Shown here: positions 41,412 to 52,460 of the stretch, in pieces
Layout of the letters: the number at the start of each line of letters is the position of its first letter
Position numbering within the stretch: position 1 is the stretch's first letter
DNA from: Bactericera cockerelli
Lineage: Eukaryota; Arthropoda; Insecta; Hemiptera; Triozidae
NCBI GenBank assembly: GCA_024516035.1
Contig: CM044962.1
Location: 3,546,697 to 3,610,696, forward strand
Reading direction: 5' to 3'
Length of the DNA: 64,000 nucleotides
Translations under genes and position numbers: made by a program
The notes under the pieces: model-generated
Told to the model about the DNA's origin: nothing
The model's input: the letters and a program-made list of their open reading frames with translations, nothing else
The model's database searches: none

Positions 41412-41557
41412 TCGGGTGTCATCTTCTCCAGTTTGGAGTCATCCTCCCTCAGAACCTTCTCAATGAATTCCTCGGTGCTACAGGGTGGATCATAGAACAC
41501 TTCGTCTATCTCTGAGCGGGGGCAGTGGGAGAAGGCGGTGGAGACGTGGACGAAAGC
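41412..41557 (-). CDS. Fatty acyl-CoA reductase exon (first one visible)
   Basis: 146-bp exon, acceptor CTCCCCCAG|GCTTTC, donor CCCGA|GTGAGT. It encodes AFVHVSTAFSHCPRSEIDEV and FYDPPCSTEEFIEKVL, the VHVSTAYSNC region of reductases just before the active-site Tyr-Lys. Exons for the NAD-binding GxxGFLG start were not found between here and the N gap. They may lie in missing sequence, farther right, or not exist if this is a broken copy. Confidence 0.88.
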
Positions 41558-42182
41558 CTGGGGGAGATAATTTCAAAGCTCTTACCGTTCTCGAGATATC
41601 CTGTTTACACACAGACCGACAGACGCACGGACCAATGGCTGAAGACAACTTTTTTGGTATCCTGAGGCTTATGATTCGTCCAGAAATGTGAAAAACTGGG
41701 TAGATCAAATTTTCAACGAATACAATACTTTCCTTATTATAAGGATAAGGAGTGTAAAAAATACCAAAAAAGCGCAGTAACATTCTGAGACGCCAAAAAA
41801 AAATAGTCAATCGGATAAGAATTCGATTTTCATGTACGAGTAAGTACCAACTTTGGGTGGTCCTAGCTCTAAATGACCCCAATATGTATGTACAGAGTTG
41901 ACCCATGCTTGACTGACCCAAGGAATCTTCTTCACATCCACGTCTTCTTCACAGTTTGTAACTTTGAAGACGGCTATACCTTTCTATTATTTTTTATTGT
42001 AAATTTATCTTTGTCAAATAAATGGAAATGTTGTTAAAAAAAATCTAATGACAATACTTGTACTGATTTGGGGAGTACCCCTGTATAGGAGTTATTTTAT
42101 AGAGATCCGCACTTATGTGCGCCGTTTAATTATTACAAATATGCAATGTGGAATATTTTTGACTTTTATGAAAGGTATTGTA

Positions 42183-42691
42183 TACAGAGTGAACGAAAAG
42201 TCTGGGAACGGATTTTTATCTTGTTAACGGATTAAGATAGAGACTTGAATTTTTGTGTGAAGTTTTAACGCAAAATTTTCCATTTTCAATTGAAATTTCC
42301 ACAGGGTGTCCCAAAATTAGTAAAACTGGCATCAACTTACAATTTTTAAATAAAATTCTTTATTTTTATTTTATATTCGAAATTTACGTTTAATTCTACA
42401 CACAATATTAATTCTCGACTCGAAACTTTAATCAAACGGATCTTTAATTAACCCCGTGGAATCATGGACTTTTCTTGGTGATAAAAGTGTTAAAACCCAA
42501 AGTATGACTGTAATTTTTCATGCTGAATCTCGTTGTAGACTTGGTTTTTCCATATTTTTTTATGTCTGTTCATATTTCACTACTTTTGGGACACCCTGTA
42601 GAAATTTCAATCCCACCAAAAAAAAATTAAATTTCTCTATCTCGAGCCTTTAAAAAGATAATCTGTTCCAGGACTTTTCGTTCACTCTGTA
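42183..42691. mobile_element. Nested Tc1/mariner-type MITEs
   Basis: Outer inverted ends TACAGAGTGAACGAAAAGTC and GACTTTTCGTTCACTCTGTA. Inside, 42301-42600 has ends ACAGGGTGTCCCAAAA and TTTTGGGACACCCTGT. There is no transposase. TA at the outer edges fits a TA target. Confidence 0.8.
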
Positions 42692-43518
42692 TTATGTAGC
42701 TTATGAACTTTATTAATATTTATTCTTTATTGAGGTTACATAAATATACATCTCTATATATAAAACAGAAAAAAGGACTACCTACTTACCTACCTATGTT
42801 TGTTTTGTTTGTTTGTCCGGAGTTGTTTAGCCAAAACGGTAAGAGATAGCGAAAAATGTCTCAGAATTGACCCCCCCAAAACCATTATCGCTTTGTCTAG
42901 AAAAATTATAAAAAGTTCAAAAAGGCATTGCTGTCCAGCAGTACAGCCATGCCTTAGTAAATTTGAAATTTAGTCCCGTTGCAAAGCACGGGCAAACGGC
43001 TAGTTGGTTATAAAAAACAAGATGTAAATAATTGAGGACCACAAATTGAGGCATTTCCGGATGATATTGTTAGTTGATAGTACCTTACACTCTGCCGGGC
43101 TGTCTCTTTCTTTGTATAGGCGTTCTTCACACCTCGGCCGAGGTGTTTGATTACTGATTTTGACAGAGTTCGATTAGTTTAACAGATGATTTCAGACCAC
43201 AATGTTTCAGTCCTTGGTGATTTAGCTTATGGACCAAGCCATTTGTACTTGTTTAAAATACTAACTTGCTATTTTAAAATCTATATTTAACTAATAGCTC
43301 AGTGGTTAAGCACTCGCTTGCCAAAAATTTGTAGTCAAAATTTGGTTACAATTGTTTGTAAGAAATACCTTCCGGTGCACTCGTGTTGACCCAGCACCTA
43401 AATATTTCCTAAATATTTCCGAATCTTGAACTCAAAAATAATCAATATTAGCTCCATTATCTTTTGTTTTGTTGCTTTTCTTATATATTGTACATTATTG
43501 TCAAAATTATTTTGCATA

Positions 43519-44361
43519 ATGACAAGAGGATCAAGATCCACGACAAATACTCAAGATGGGATACAAAAAAAGACACAAAGATCTAAAATTCAAAAGCCTG
43601 TAATGTCATCAGAAGACGAAGAAGAGGAAGATGAAGAAGAGGTGATTATAAGCTTTAAAGAAGAGATGAAGGATATGTTGAAAGAATTCAAAAAAGATAT
43701 AAAAGCAGAGCTTAAAGAGTTTGAAAAGAGCCTTAGTTTCAACTGTGGAAAATTAGATGACATTATGGAAAAGATAGATCAAATTCAAACTTCTATGAAT
43801 ATTATAACTAAGAAACAAGACATTTTGGAACAGGAAAATACTGAGTTGAAGAAAAAAATAAAGGAAATGGAACAAACAGATGATGATATACAACAGTATA
43901 TGAGGAATAAAAACATACAGATTGACGGAATTCCCAAAATAAATGATGAAAACCTAGAAGAAATTATGAAAACAATTGGAAACAAACTAAACATCGATAT
44001 CAAAAATGAAGACATTGACGCTATCCATAGAATCCCAACAAGATCAACAAAAAATCCAGAACCCATTGTCGTACAATTCTTAACCCGAAAAATGAGGGAC
44101 TCCATTGTAATGAAAGGAAAATTAAAAGAAAACAGAATGAATACAAAGGATTTGGCCTTAAATTGCATATTAAAACCTGTATTTATTAACGAACATCTGA
44201 CTCAAAAGAAGAAACAAATTCTTTTTGAAGCGAGAAAATTAAAAACAGATAAGGAATATGCATACCTATGGACCAAAGGATGCAAAATATTCATAAGAAA
44301 AACTGAAAATAGCACTGCCATCCAATTGCAATGCTTAGAAGATCTAAACAAGATTGTATAA
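43519..44361 (+). CDS. ORF1 protein of an AT-rich non-LTR retrotransposon
   Basis: 280 codons from MTRGSRSTTN. It has an acidic patch (SSEDEEEEDEEE), a coiled coil over about residues 55-130, an RRM-like middle (IQIDGIPKINDENLEE), and a C-terminal part with FINEHLTQKKKQILFEARKL and LWTKGCKIFIRK. That C-terminal pattern is the one found in CR1/Jockey-group ORF1 proteins and baculovirus FP-25K. It would bind element RNA. The frame is intact. An in-frame ATG at 43426 gives a hydrophobic leader and is less likely. Confidence 0.75.
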   Translation: MTRGSRSTTNTQDGIQKKTQRSKIQKPVMSSEDEEEEDEEEVIISFKEEMKDMLKEFKKDIKAELKEFEKSLSFNCGKLDDIMEKIDQIQTSMNIITKKQDILEQENTELKKKIKEMEQTDDDIQQYMRNKNIQIDGIPKINDENLEEIMKTIGNKLNIDIKNEDIDAIHRIPTRSTKNPEPIVVQFLTRKMRDSIVMKGKLKENRMNTKDLALNCILKPVFINEHLTQKKKQILFEARKLKTDKEYAYLWTKGCKIFIRKTENSTAIQLQCLEDLNKIV

Positions 44362-44420
44362 TTCCATTTAATAAAAAAAAAAAACAATATTTTAATTAAT
44401 AATATTTTAAACATATCCTG

Positions 44421-46100
44421 ATGAATTTTAATAACATTGAAGATATACAACTAGATTTTAAAACAAGTATTTATAAAAATATTAATGAATGGAAAATTAA
44501 TGAAATAAAATATAATACCAAGAAGAAGGATTTAATAATACTACACATCAACATTAGAAGCTTATCAAGAAAAAGTTTTGATTTATTAAAAGTTTATACA
44601 GAAAACATAATTGAAGATATTGATATAATGGTTATCACTGAAATAAACTGCAAAAATGATGAAATGAAATTATATTCATTAACTAATTTCAATATGATTT
44701 ATAAATGCAGAGAAAATAATAAAGGAGGTGGCATACTTATTTATGCAAAAGAATATTTAGAAATTACAAAGAAATGTACAATTCAGTTTAAACAATCAGA
44801 AAACCTTGAAATTGAAATAGTTGGAAAAAACCTAATAATAAATGCTATATACAGACCTCCCAAAAATAATATTAAAGAATTCCTAAAAGAACTTAAATCA
44901 TGGATCAAACAAAATGAATTAAAGAATAAAGACATAATAATAATTGGAGACATAAATATAAACACATTAGAAAACAACAACAACACTCAATCGTATATAG
45001 AAATTTTAAATAATAATGGAATATTGAACTCTATACAAAAAACTACAAGAGAGGAAATATACAATAATAAAATAACCATATCGTGTATTGATCACATTAA
45101 TATCAAAACAAAACATAATTTTACATCAGACATTATAGAAGAAAAAATAGCAGACCATTATTTTGTTATTACAAAACTAGAAGAAAATTATGCAAATGAT
45201 AAAAATAAAATTGTAGAAATTAAAATTATAGATGAAGATAAAATAAAAAGATTCATTAGTGAATATAATTGGACAAAAATTATTGAAGATTATGAAGACA
45301 TAGAAGAAATATATAATGAATTCACCAACGTTTTCAAACAAATATATGAAAAATCACAAAAAATATTAATATAAAGAAAAAATACGTCGGAAACACTTGG
45401 ATTAATAAGGAAATTCGAGACATTATAAAATTAAAAAATGAAAAGTGGAAGGAGGTTAAAAGAAATCCAAGGAATGATGAATTGTTAAAAGAATTTAAGA
45501 AGATAAGAAACACTTTAACAAACAAAATAACGCAAGCCAAAAAGAAAGAAAATACAAATATTTTCAATTCATTTAAAGGAGATATGAAGAATACATGGAA
45601 AACTTTAGATAAGTTGAGAAATAAACAAAAAAAAGATGTAGAATCAATGATAAAGATAAATTTTAAAAAAACTAATAAAAATATACAAGAAATTGCAAAT
45701 GAATTTAACAGAAATTTTAAAAATAATGTAATAAAAATTAAAAATAATAAAGAAAACATAATATCAACAAATTTATATACAAACTCAACAAATAATCTCT
45801 ACCACAACAATGATGAATTCAAAATAGAAAAAATCAATAAATTACAATTATTTCAAATAATCAAAGATATTGATATTAAAAAAGGACCAGGAAATGATAA
45901 AATTCGACCAATAGATATCAAAACAAATTTTATATATTTAGAAGATGTAATCATGACAATCATAAATAAAATAATAACACAAAGAAAAATACCCACAGAA
46001 ATGAAAATAGCCAACATAATACCACTATATAAAAAGGGAAAAAAGATGATATGTCTAACTACAGACCAATAGCAAGTTTTATCATCAATAGAAAAAATAT
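44421..46100 (+). pseudogene. ORF2 of the AT-rich non-LTR element (endonuclease, start of RT), cut by gap
   Basis: The first 318 codons encode an apurinic-type endonuclease: ILHINIRSLSRKS, GGGILIYAKE, NAIYRPPKNN, IIIGDININTLEN, CIDHINI and ADHYFVI. At about 45371 the frame shifts and goes on through the linker to KKGPGNDKIRPIDI and IIPLYKKGKK, the start of RT. At about 46045 it shifts again to SNYRPIAS and runs into the N gap, so the RT core is not visible. Very A-rich coding strand, unlike the host exons. Two shifts suggest a dead copy or poor consensus. Confidence 0.78.
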
Positions 46101-46200
46101 NNNNNNNNNNNNNNNNNNNNNNNNNNNNNNNNNNNNNNNNNNNNNNNNNNNNNNNNNNNNNNNNNNNNNNNNNNNNNNNNNNNNNNNNNNNNNNNNNNNN
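46101..46200. other. Assembly gap, 100 N
   Basis: Exactly 100 N's, the usual placeholder for a gap of unknown size. Sequence changes character across it (AT-rich retrotransposon left, groucho intron right), so the join itself is untested. Confidence 0.99.
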
Positions 46201-46387
46201 CTTTTCCCACTACACCCTTTTCTTAATTGATGTTTTTTTCTATCTTTTGTATCTCGTTGACTATGTTTTGTCTACCCTTTCTCAAGGTGTTGTTTTTTTT
46301 CTCTCTCTCCATCTATTCAGTATTATTCAATGTTTCATCCAGCTCTTCAGCCCCACTCAATGTTTGGTTAACCTCTTCTGTTCCCAG

Positions 46388-46484
46388 GGCCCTCCTCAGC
46401 CAGGACAGCCATTCAAGTTCACCGTGAGCGAATCCTGCGACAGGATCAAGAGGAATTCAACTTCCTGCAGGCGCAGTACCACAA
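46388..46484 (+). CDS. gro: groucho/TLE exon, start of Q domain, one-base deletion
   Basis: 97-bp exon, acceptor GTTCCCAG|GGCCC, donor CACAA|GTAAGA. It encodes PPQPGQPFKFTVSESCDRIK, then FNFLQAQYH in another frame. Groucho has RIKEEFNFLQAQYH here; AAGAGGAATTC lacks one G of AAGGAGGAATTC near 46450. The Q domain tetramerises this co-repressor. The gene is essential and broadly expressed, so a real deletion is unlikely; a base-calling error 250 bp from an assembly gap is more likely. The first coding exon is not visible upstream. Confidence 0.9.
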
Positions 46485-46523
46485 GTAAGAAATAGATTAC
46501 GACTTTTCTTTCAATATTAGTAG

Positions 46524-47655
46524 TTGGGGGACTATAAACGGGGAGTAGACCAGCAGTCTAGCTGGGGGACTATAAACAGGGAGTAGACCAGCAGTCTAGC
46601 TGGGGGACTATAAACAGGGAGTAGACCAGCAGTCTAGCGGGAGGACATAAACAGGGAGTAGCCCAGCAGTCTAGTTGGGGGACTATAAACAGGGAGTAGA
46701 CCAGCAGTCTAGCTGGGGACTATAAACAGGGAGTAGACCAGCAGTCTAGCTGGAGGACTATAAACAGGGAGTAGACCAGCAGTCTAGTTGGGGGACTATA
46801 AACAGGGAGTAGACCAGCAGTCTAGCTGGGACTATAAACAGGGAGTAGACCAGCAGTCTAGCTGGGGGACTATAAACAGGGAGTAGACCAGCAGTCTAGC
46901 TGGAGGACTATAAACAGGGAGTAACCAGCAGTCTAGCTGGAGGACTATAAACAGGGAGTAGACCAGCACCCTAGCTGGAGACTATAAACAGGGAGTATAC
47001 CAGCAGTCTAGCTGGAGGACTATAAACAGGGAGTAGACCAGCAGTCTAGCTGGAGGACTATAAACAGGGAGTATACCACAGTCTAGCTGGAGGACTATAA
47101 ACAGGGAGTATACCAGCAGTCTAGCTGGAGGACTATAAACAGGGAGTAGACCAGCAGTCTGGCTGGATGACTATAAACAGGGAGTAGACCAGCAGTCTAA
47201 TAGCTGGAGGACTATAAACAGGAGTAGACCAGCAGTCTCGCTGGAGGACTATAAACAGGGAGTAGCCCCAGCAGCCCTAGCTGGAGGACTATAAACAGGG
47301 AGTATACCAGCAGTCTAGCTGGAGGACTATAAACAGGGAGTAGACCAGCAGTCTAGCTGGAGGACTATAAACAGGGAGTATACCAGCAGTCTAGCTGGAG
47401 GACTATAAACAGGGAGTATACCAGCAGTCTAGCTGGAGGACTATAAACAGGGAGTAGACCAGCAGTCTGGCTGGAGGACTATAAACAGGGAGTAGACCAG
47501 CAGTCTAAAAGCTGGAGGACTATAAACAGGGAGTAGACCAGCAGTCTCGCTGGAGGACTATAAACAGGGAGTAGACCAGCAGTCTAGCTGGGGGACTATA
47601 TACAGGGAGTAGACCAGCAGTCTAGCTGGAGGACTATAAACAGGGAGGAGACCAG
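46524..47655 (+). repeat. 38-bp minisatellite in groucho intron
   Basis: About 30 head-to-tail copies of AGCTGGGGGACTATAAACAG / GGAGTAGACCAGCAGTCT with point changes and small indels, beginning 40 bp after the groucho donor. The array leads straight into the dispersed repeat at 47652-47775, and two isolated units are attached to the same repeat at 2240-2340. So array and repeat move as one element. Confidence 0.9.
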
Positions 47656-47775
47656 CATTGGCTTGGTTCTGGGGGCCCTTGTCAATTATTAGCCTCCTTG
47701 TAAAAACAGTGGTAGAAGTGCTGAGTCATTCCTCCACTGACAACCATCGTTCACGATGACGCCACCCTATGATGA
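47652..47775 (+). repeat. Dispersed repeat attached to the 38-bp array
   Basis: CATTGGCTTGGTTCTGGGGG to CACCCTATGATGATATAATG, third copy of the family at 2115-2340 and 31667-31795. Confidence 0.75.
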
Positions 47776-47825
47776 TATAATGATTAGTAGTTGATATTGA
47801 CTAATATTATTTCAATATTAGTCAA

Positions 47826-47940
47826 CGACCTCAGTCGCTTGATCGATAAGGCGGCGGACTTGTAATCTGGAGGTCGGTGGTTCAAGTCCCATTAAGTTGA
47901 GCATAAATTTAACGTAAAGCGAGTTTGAGTGTGTGAGTGA
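47826..47940 (+). repeat. tRNA-derived SINE (family B)
   Basis: Head CGACCTCAGTCGCTTGATCG, GATAAGGCGGCGGACT, B box GGTGGTTCAAGTCCC. Other copies: 52763-52880, 55392-55690 and 57418-57550. Confidence 0.78.
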
Positions 47941-48329
47941 AACCCTGTCACTTAAAAGAAAGACATAAAAAAATTGTGATATCACGATTGTGACACAAAT
48001 ATGATGTCACACAACGCACTCTGATTGGTCAGTTTGAACGCAATGACCTATCAGAGTGCGTTGTGTGACGGTTGAAACGACGAGATTCGTGGATTTTGAG
48101 AGTGGAGAGTGTTTCGGGAACAGGCTACAGGAGTGTCTTTATTGCTTCTGCTTTATGTTTTACGAGAGAGACTATATTTTAAGTCGCTTTTACAGAGCCA
48201 ACATATTACCGTACGTCTTCCTCTTCCTTCTTAATGCTTCACGAGCATATTATACAAGGTCATAAAATACTTTCCCCTGTTTCTTTCCTCTCTCCTTCTT
48301 TTGGTTTTCTTTATAACTCCTCCACTTTC

Positions 48330-48775
48330 TCTTTTTCCTTTTTCTATTCCTCCATCGAATCTTTCCTCCTCCTCCCTACTCTCACTCTTTCCCCTTCTTT
48401 TCTTTCTCTTCCTCTTACTCCTCCTCCTCTTCCTCCTTCTCTTCCTCTTACTCCTCCTCCTCCTCTTCTTCCTCCTTCTCCTTCTCTTCCTTCTCTTCCT
48501 TCTTCTCCTCCTTCTCCTTTTCCTTCTTCTCCTTCGCCTCTTCTCCTTCTCCTCCTCTTCCTCTTACTCCTCCTTCTCTTCCTCTTACTCCTCCTCCTCT
48601 TCTTCCTCCTTCTCCTTCTCTTCCTTCTTCTCCTCCTTCTCCTTCTCCTCTTCTTCCTTCTCTTTCTCCTCTTACTCCTCCTCCTTCTCCTCCTCTTTCT
48701 CCTCGTCTTCCTCTTCTCCTCCTCTTTTCCTCTTTCTCCTCCTCCTTTTCCTACTCCATTTTATACCTTCTAGTT
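48330..48775 (+). repeat. 450-bp pyrimidine tract before a groucho exon
   Basis: Almost pure C/T on the coding strand (CTC, CTT and TCC mixtures). It ends about 50 bp before the acceptor at 48825, so it greatly extends the polypyrimidine tract. Mirror-like purine/pyrimidine DNA of this kind can form triplexes. The long Leu/Ser-rich open frames here are artefacts. Confidence 0.9.
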
Positions 48776-48825
48776 TTTTACATTCCAATATTACTAACCT
48801 CTTTTCTTCTTCTTTTTCTCGCCAG

Positions 48826-48889
48826 TGCCAAAATGGAGGTGGAGAAACTCATCCAAGAAAAGACTGAAATGCAGCGACACTACGTCATG
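48826..48889 (+). CDS. gro: groucho/TLE exon, Q domain
   Basis: 64-bp exon, acceptor CTCGCCAG|TGCC, donor GTCATG|GTAAGT. With the two bases of the previous exon it encodes NAKMEVEKLIQEKTEMQRHY VM. EKTEMQRHYVM is near-invariant in Groucho/TLE. The heptads belong to the coiled coil of the Q tetramerisation domain. Confidence 0.94.
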
Positions 48890-49076
48890 GTAAGTCTGAT
48901 CCACCCTGTATACAGCACGAACACACATGGAGACACGTTCTCGCGATATTACCACTTTTTATAGCCGCAGATCTTAACTACTTTTATCCGTGTGTACATG
49001 TAGCTATCGATCTATGACTTTATAGTCTTTATATGTACGTCTTATCGTACCTACCTGTATATCCTTACATGTATAC

Positions 49077-49313
49077 ACACAGGGTGTCCCATTACAAACA
49101 GGACATTCAAATATCTTGAGAATGAATAGAGATAGAAAGTTCTTGTTTTCTAACTTCTGAAAATGTAATGTGACAAATAAATTTCTTGGAGAATCTGATG
49201 GATAAAATGTCCCCCCAAAAGTTAGGAAAACCACCCAAACCCCTAACTTTCTATCATCATTCATTCTCGAGATATTTGAATGTCTCGTTTACAATGGGAT
49301 AACCCTGTATACT
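49077..49313. mobile_element. MITE with ACAGGGTGTCCC ends
   Basis: CACAGGGTGTCCCATTACAA and ATTCAAATATCTTGAGAATG at the left are mirrored by CATTCTCGAGATATTTGAAT and ACAATGGGATAACCCTGT at the right. 237 bp, TA-flanked. The 48-bp array at 57093-57400 is built from the same terminal sequence. Confidence 0.82.
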
Positions 49314-50804
49314 GGCTGTTTCTGTAGTGATCTCAAAAGTTACAATCGAAAATGGGCTATTGTGATTCAGAAATTAGTTTATTTAAGAATTCTCATTTAT
49401 ATATTAAGATAGAAATACAAGGAACCTACATAAAACAATAATAAAATCAAAGATTTTAGACCTCCACTAACTGAGGTGAGGGAAGAGCCGAAAGCATACT
49501 TGCCGCATTACCCCTCTAGGCTTAAATTTTCAATATAGCCGCCATATTTTTTTTCTTCTAATTACTATTAAATTAGTGTTAATTTTTTTATTTTTAATAC
49601 ATACATAAGCTTTTTCAATAAACCTAATATCGTCCTGTCTTTGACTTTGGATGAGATATTTAAGAAACACAATGTATATTTTATGTTATGTAATTTATTT
49701 ACTTCATATAATTATTTTAGTTGTCTACTTAATATTAGTTATGTGCCTTATGCTATGTATATAAAACACATTTATAGCGCGTCTTATGACTTTTCAACAG
49801 CATAACGAACATTACAAACCTCTTCTGAACTCTAAGAATTCGCTGTATATATTGATGTACTTCTTGGCTATGTATACATCTGCATGACGTATGTAATATG
49901 TATGTACTTTCAAGATTCAGCGTAATGCTATAAGAAATGCTCTTAACGAGTCCATTTATTTTTTTATTCATGCATCATACGCCATAATACAAATATATAA
50001 ACCTTATATTATACAAGGTGTTCCAGTTTTTTTTTTTTTTTCAAAATCAATTTCATAATCAATTCTAGGAGACACTAAGGCCAAAATAACTTCAGATCGT
50101 TTTTCGAAAATTGCCGTCGAATGGAGATACTAGTGGTTCTGTGAACTGTAAACCTCACACAGATTCAACTATCGCATTATAAATGTTCAATCAAGCATGA
50201 GGACATCGAGACCGTTCATTCAATACCCCACTCAATAGGATTTAATTTTAAAAAATATCAACAAAAAAAAGAGAGCCGCTCTTTTTTTGCCCCTTTTTGG
50301 ATTTTTTATCACAGTTGGGCCATCTTAGTTCCACGATTTTTTAAAACGATCAAATTTCAATAAGTGAACCAAAATATATTTTTGCAACGATTCTACAAAA
50401 TTTCAAGAGCTTTGCTAGTTCCAAAAATAAATAGACAAATCGTTTTCAATTTTCACCCAAATGGCCCCCATTTGGCCCCGAATGGCCTAAATCGTCCAAA
50501 TAAAAACAAGTAAAATTCTAGTAAAGATCCCAATAAACATGTATACTAAATTACAACAATTTTGAAGAATCCGGTCGAGAGTTATCGGGGTACAGACAGA
50601 CAGACAGACATGTTCAAGTTTATTTTTCAGATGAAAACTTTTTACAATATATAACACTTGAGTGGTTCTCGAGATATAGGGGCTATGATCACCCTGTACC
50701 TATTTATATACAATATATAGGATTCAGACATATATTTTGTTCATAGATACGTTTATTGTTGTATATTAATTGTATATCAGAGTCGGACTTATTTATTTAT
50801 GAAC

Positions 50805-51110
50805 TTGTAGCAACTATTTACCACATGTGGTCCGCATTGTAATAGGTAGCTTCTAAACTTGCTCTAGACACTCTAATATGTAAACACATTGCAAGTATAT
50901 TATATTTATATATATAGATGTATATGGAATGGTAGAGTGTATATACAGGGTGTAACTGTTTACCACATGTGGTCCTCATTACAGGTAGCGTCTAAATTAG
51001 CTCTAGACCACTCTAATATGTAAGCACATTGCAAGTATATTATATTTATATATATAGATGTATATGGAATGGTAGAGTGTATATACAGGGTGTAACTATT
51101 TACCACAACA
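50805..51110 (+). repeat. Tandem duplication, about 155 bp
   Basis: Two near-identical units with TTTACCACATGTGGTCC, CACTCTAATATGTAA and GGAATGGTAGAGTGTATATA, followed by a partial third. It lies in the groucho intron before exon 51444. Confidence 0.82.
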
Positions 51111-51443
51111 TGTAGTCTGTATTGTTAAAGACAAAAAGAATTGTCCGTTGGAGGGTAACTCGTTTTAAAAAATTATTTTCTTCTTGGTTTATGGCAATTA
51201 TTGCAAATCAGAAAATTTGATGGTAGAATTTTAGCATCGTTCTAGCATGACGTAGATATAAGCATATATTTAAGCTATCAGTAGTTATTTTCAAAACATG
51301 AGATAAGAGTTATAGATAATATTACTTCCGAGAAATTTCGGAACACAAAATCGGAAGTATTGTGTTCGTTTTTGTATAAAAAAAATATTTTTACATACTT
51401 TATGAAAAACCATGCTGACGACCATAATTTTCTTCTTTTTCAG

Positions 51444-51488
51444 TACTATGAAATGTCCTATGGCCTCAATGTTGAAATGCACAAACAG
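51444..51488 (+). CDS. gro: groucho/TLE exon, Q domain
   Basis: 45-bp exon, acceptor TTTTTCAG|TACTATG, donor AAACAG|GTAAGC, phase 0 to phase 0. It encodes YYEMSYGLNVEMHKQ, identical in type to the Groucho/TLE Q domain. Confidence 0.94.
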
Positions 51489-51793
51489 GTAAGCATCTAT
51501 ATACTTATATTTACTTACATATATTCATGTTAGCTGTCTAAACTCTTGTTGCCTCTTTGGAGTTTGAGTGAGTGGAAGTAAAATAGAGATTTTGTGTCTG
51601 AGATAGAGAGTTTGTATGTGTGCCTGTGAGAGAATAGGTCCTTACAAGTATACGCGTATGTATGTATGGTGAGGTAATTTAATAATATAAGACCCCCATC
51701 GACCACCAACTCTGCTCCATAGTTATTTAGTTATTTTTATTGAGGAAAAAAAGGGGTAAAAAACTCTAAGTTTTCCAATGATCCCTAGTGATC

Positions 51794-51796
<3 letters not shown>

Positions 51797-51852
<56 letters not shown>

Positions 51853-52460
51853 CTGTCCTCTCTCTCTTTCTCTTTCGCTCGCTCGCTCTCTCTCTTTCTC
51901 TCTCTCTGCTCATCCTCTACCCTCTTTCTCTCTCTCTGCTCATCCTCTACCCTCTTTCTCTCTCTCTCTTTTTAACCCTCAGTCCTCTTCTCTCTTTCTC
52001 TCTCCTCAACCCCCTCCCTCCCCCTGTCATCTGTCCGATTTTTTTTCATCTTCTCAAAGTTGTGGTACTAAAGTGATTGGACGAGGAGAGAGGGAGAGAA
52101 AAGAGGACTGAGGGTTAAAAAGAGAGCGAGGAAGAGAGAGAGAGAGAGAGAGTGAGTGAGTGAGAGAGAAAGAGAACATATAGAAGATAGATAGAGAATA
52201 CCATTGAATGTTTGTTTTCAGGAAAAAAAAGGTGAAAAGACAAGAGAAATCGTTCCCAGATATCTCTCTCCCTTTCCTTCCTCCCTCGTTCTCCCTCTCT
52301 CTCTCTTTCTCCTGAAAATAAAATGGTTAAGATATATTTTGAAGTTTTTTTTCTGTTTTACCCCTTTTTTCCCTTCCTCTCACTCTCTCCCTCCTTTGTC
52401 TCTCTCTCTCTCTCTCTCTCTCCGCCCCCTCCTTTCTCTCTCTCTCCTCTTTTGAAGCTT
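51797..52460. repeat. CT and GA microsatellites with a long inverted repeat
   Basis: (CT)n at 51797-51842, mixed CT to about 52010, GA-rich at 52083-52190 and CT-rich again at 52250-52450. 51961-52007 (with TTTTTAACCCTCAGTCCTCT) and 52083-52126 (AGAGGACTGAGGGTTAAAAA) are reverse complements over about 45 bp, giving a hairpin with a 75-base loop. Confidence 0.88.

Noticed and set aside
43300..43360. tRNA-like stretch (TAGCTCAGTGGTTAAGC)
   Set aside because: B box is degraded (TTGGTTACAATT) and no tRNA fold can be drawn; at most an old SINE head.
46524..47655. CRISPR-like array of 38-bp repeats
   Set aside because: Head-to-tail minisatellite with no spacers.
48234..48867. Leu/Ser/Pro-rich open frames of about 180 codons
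   Set aside because: Pure translation of a C/T-rich tract; the true groucho exon overlaps the end in another frame.
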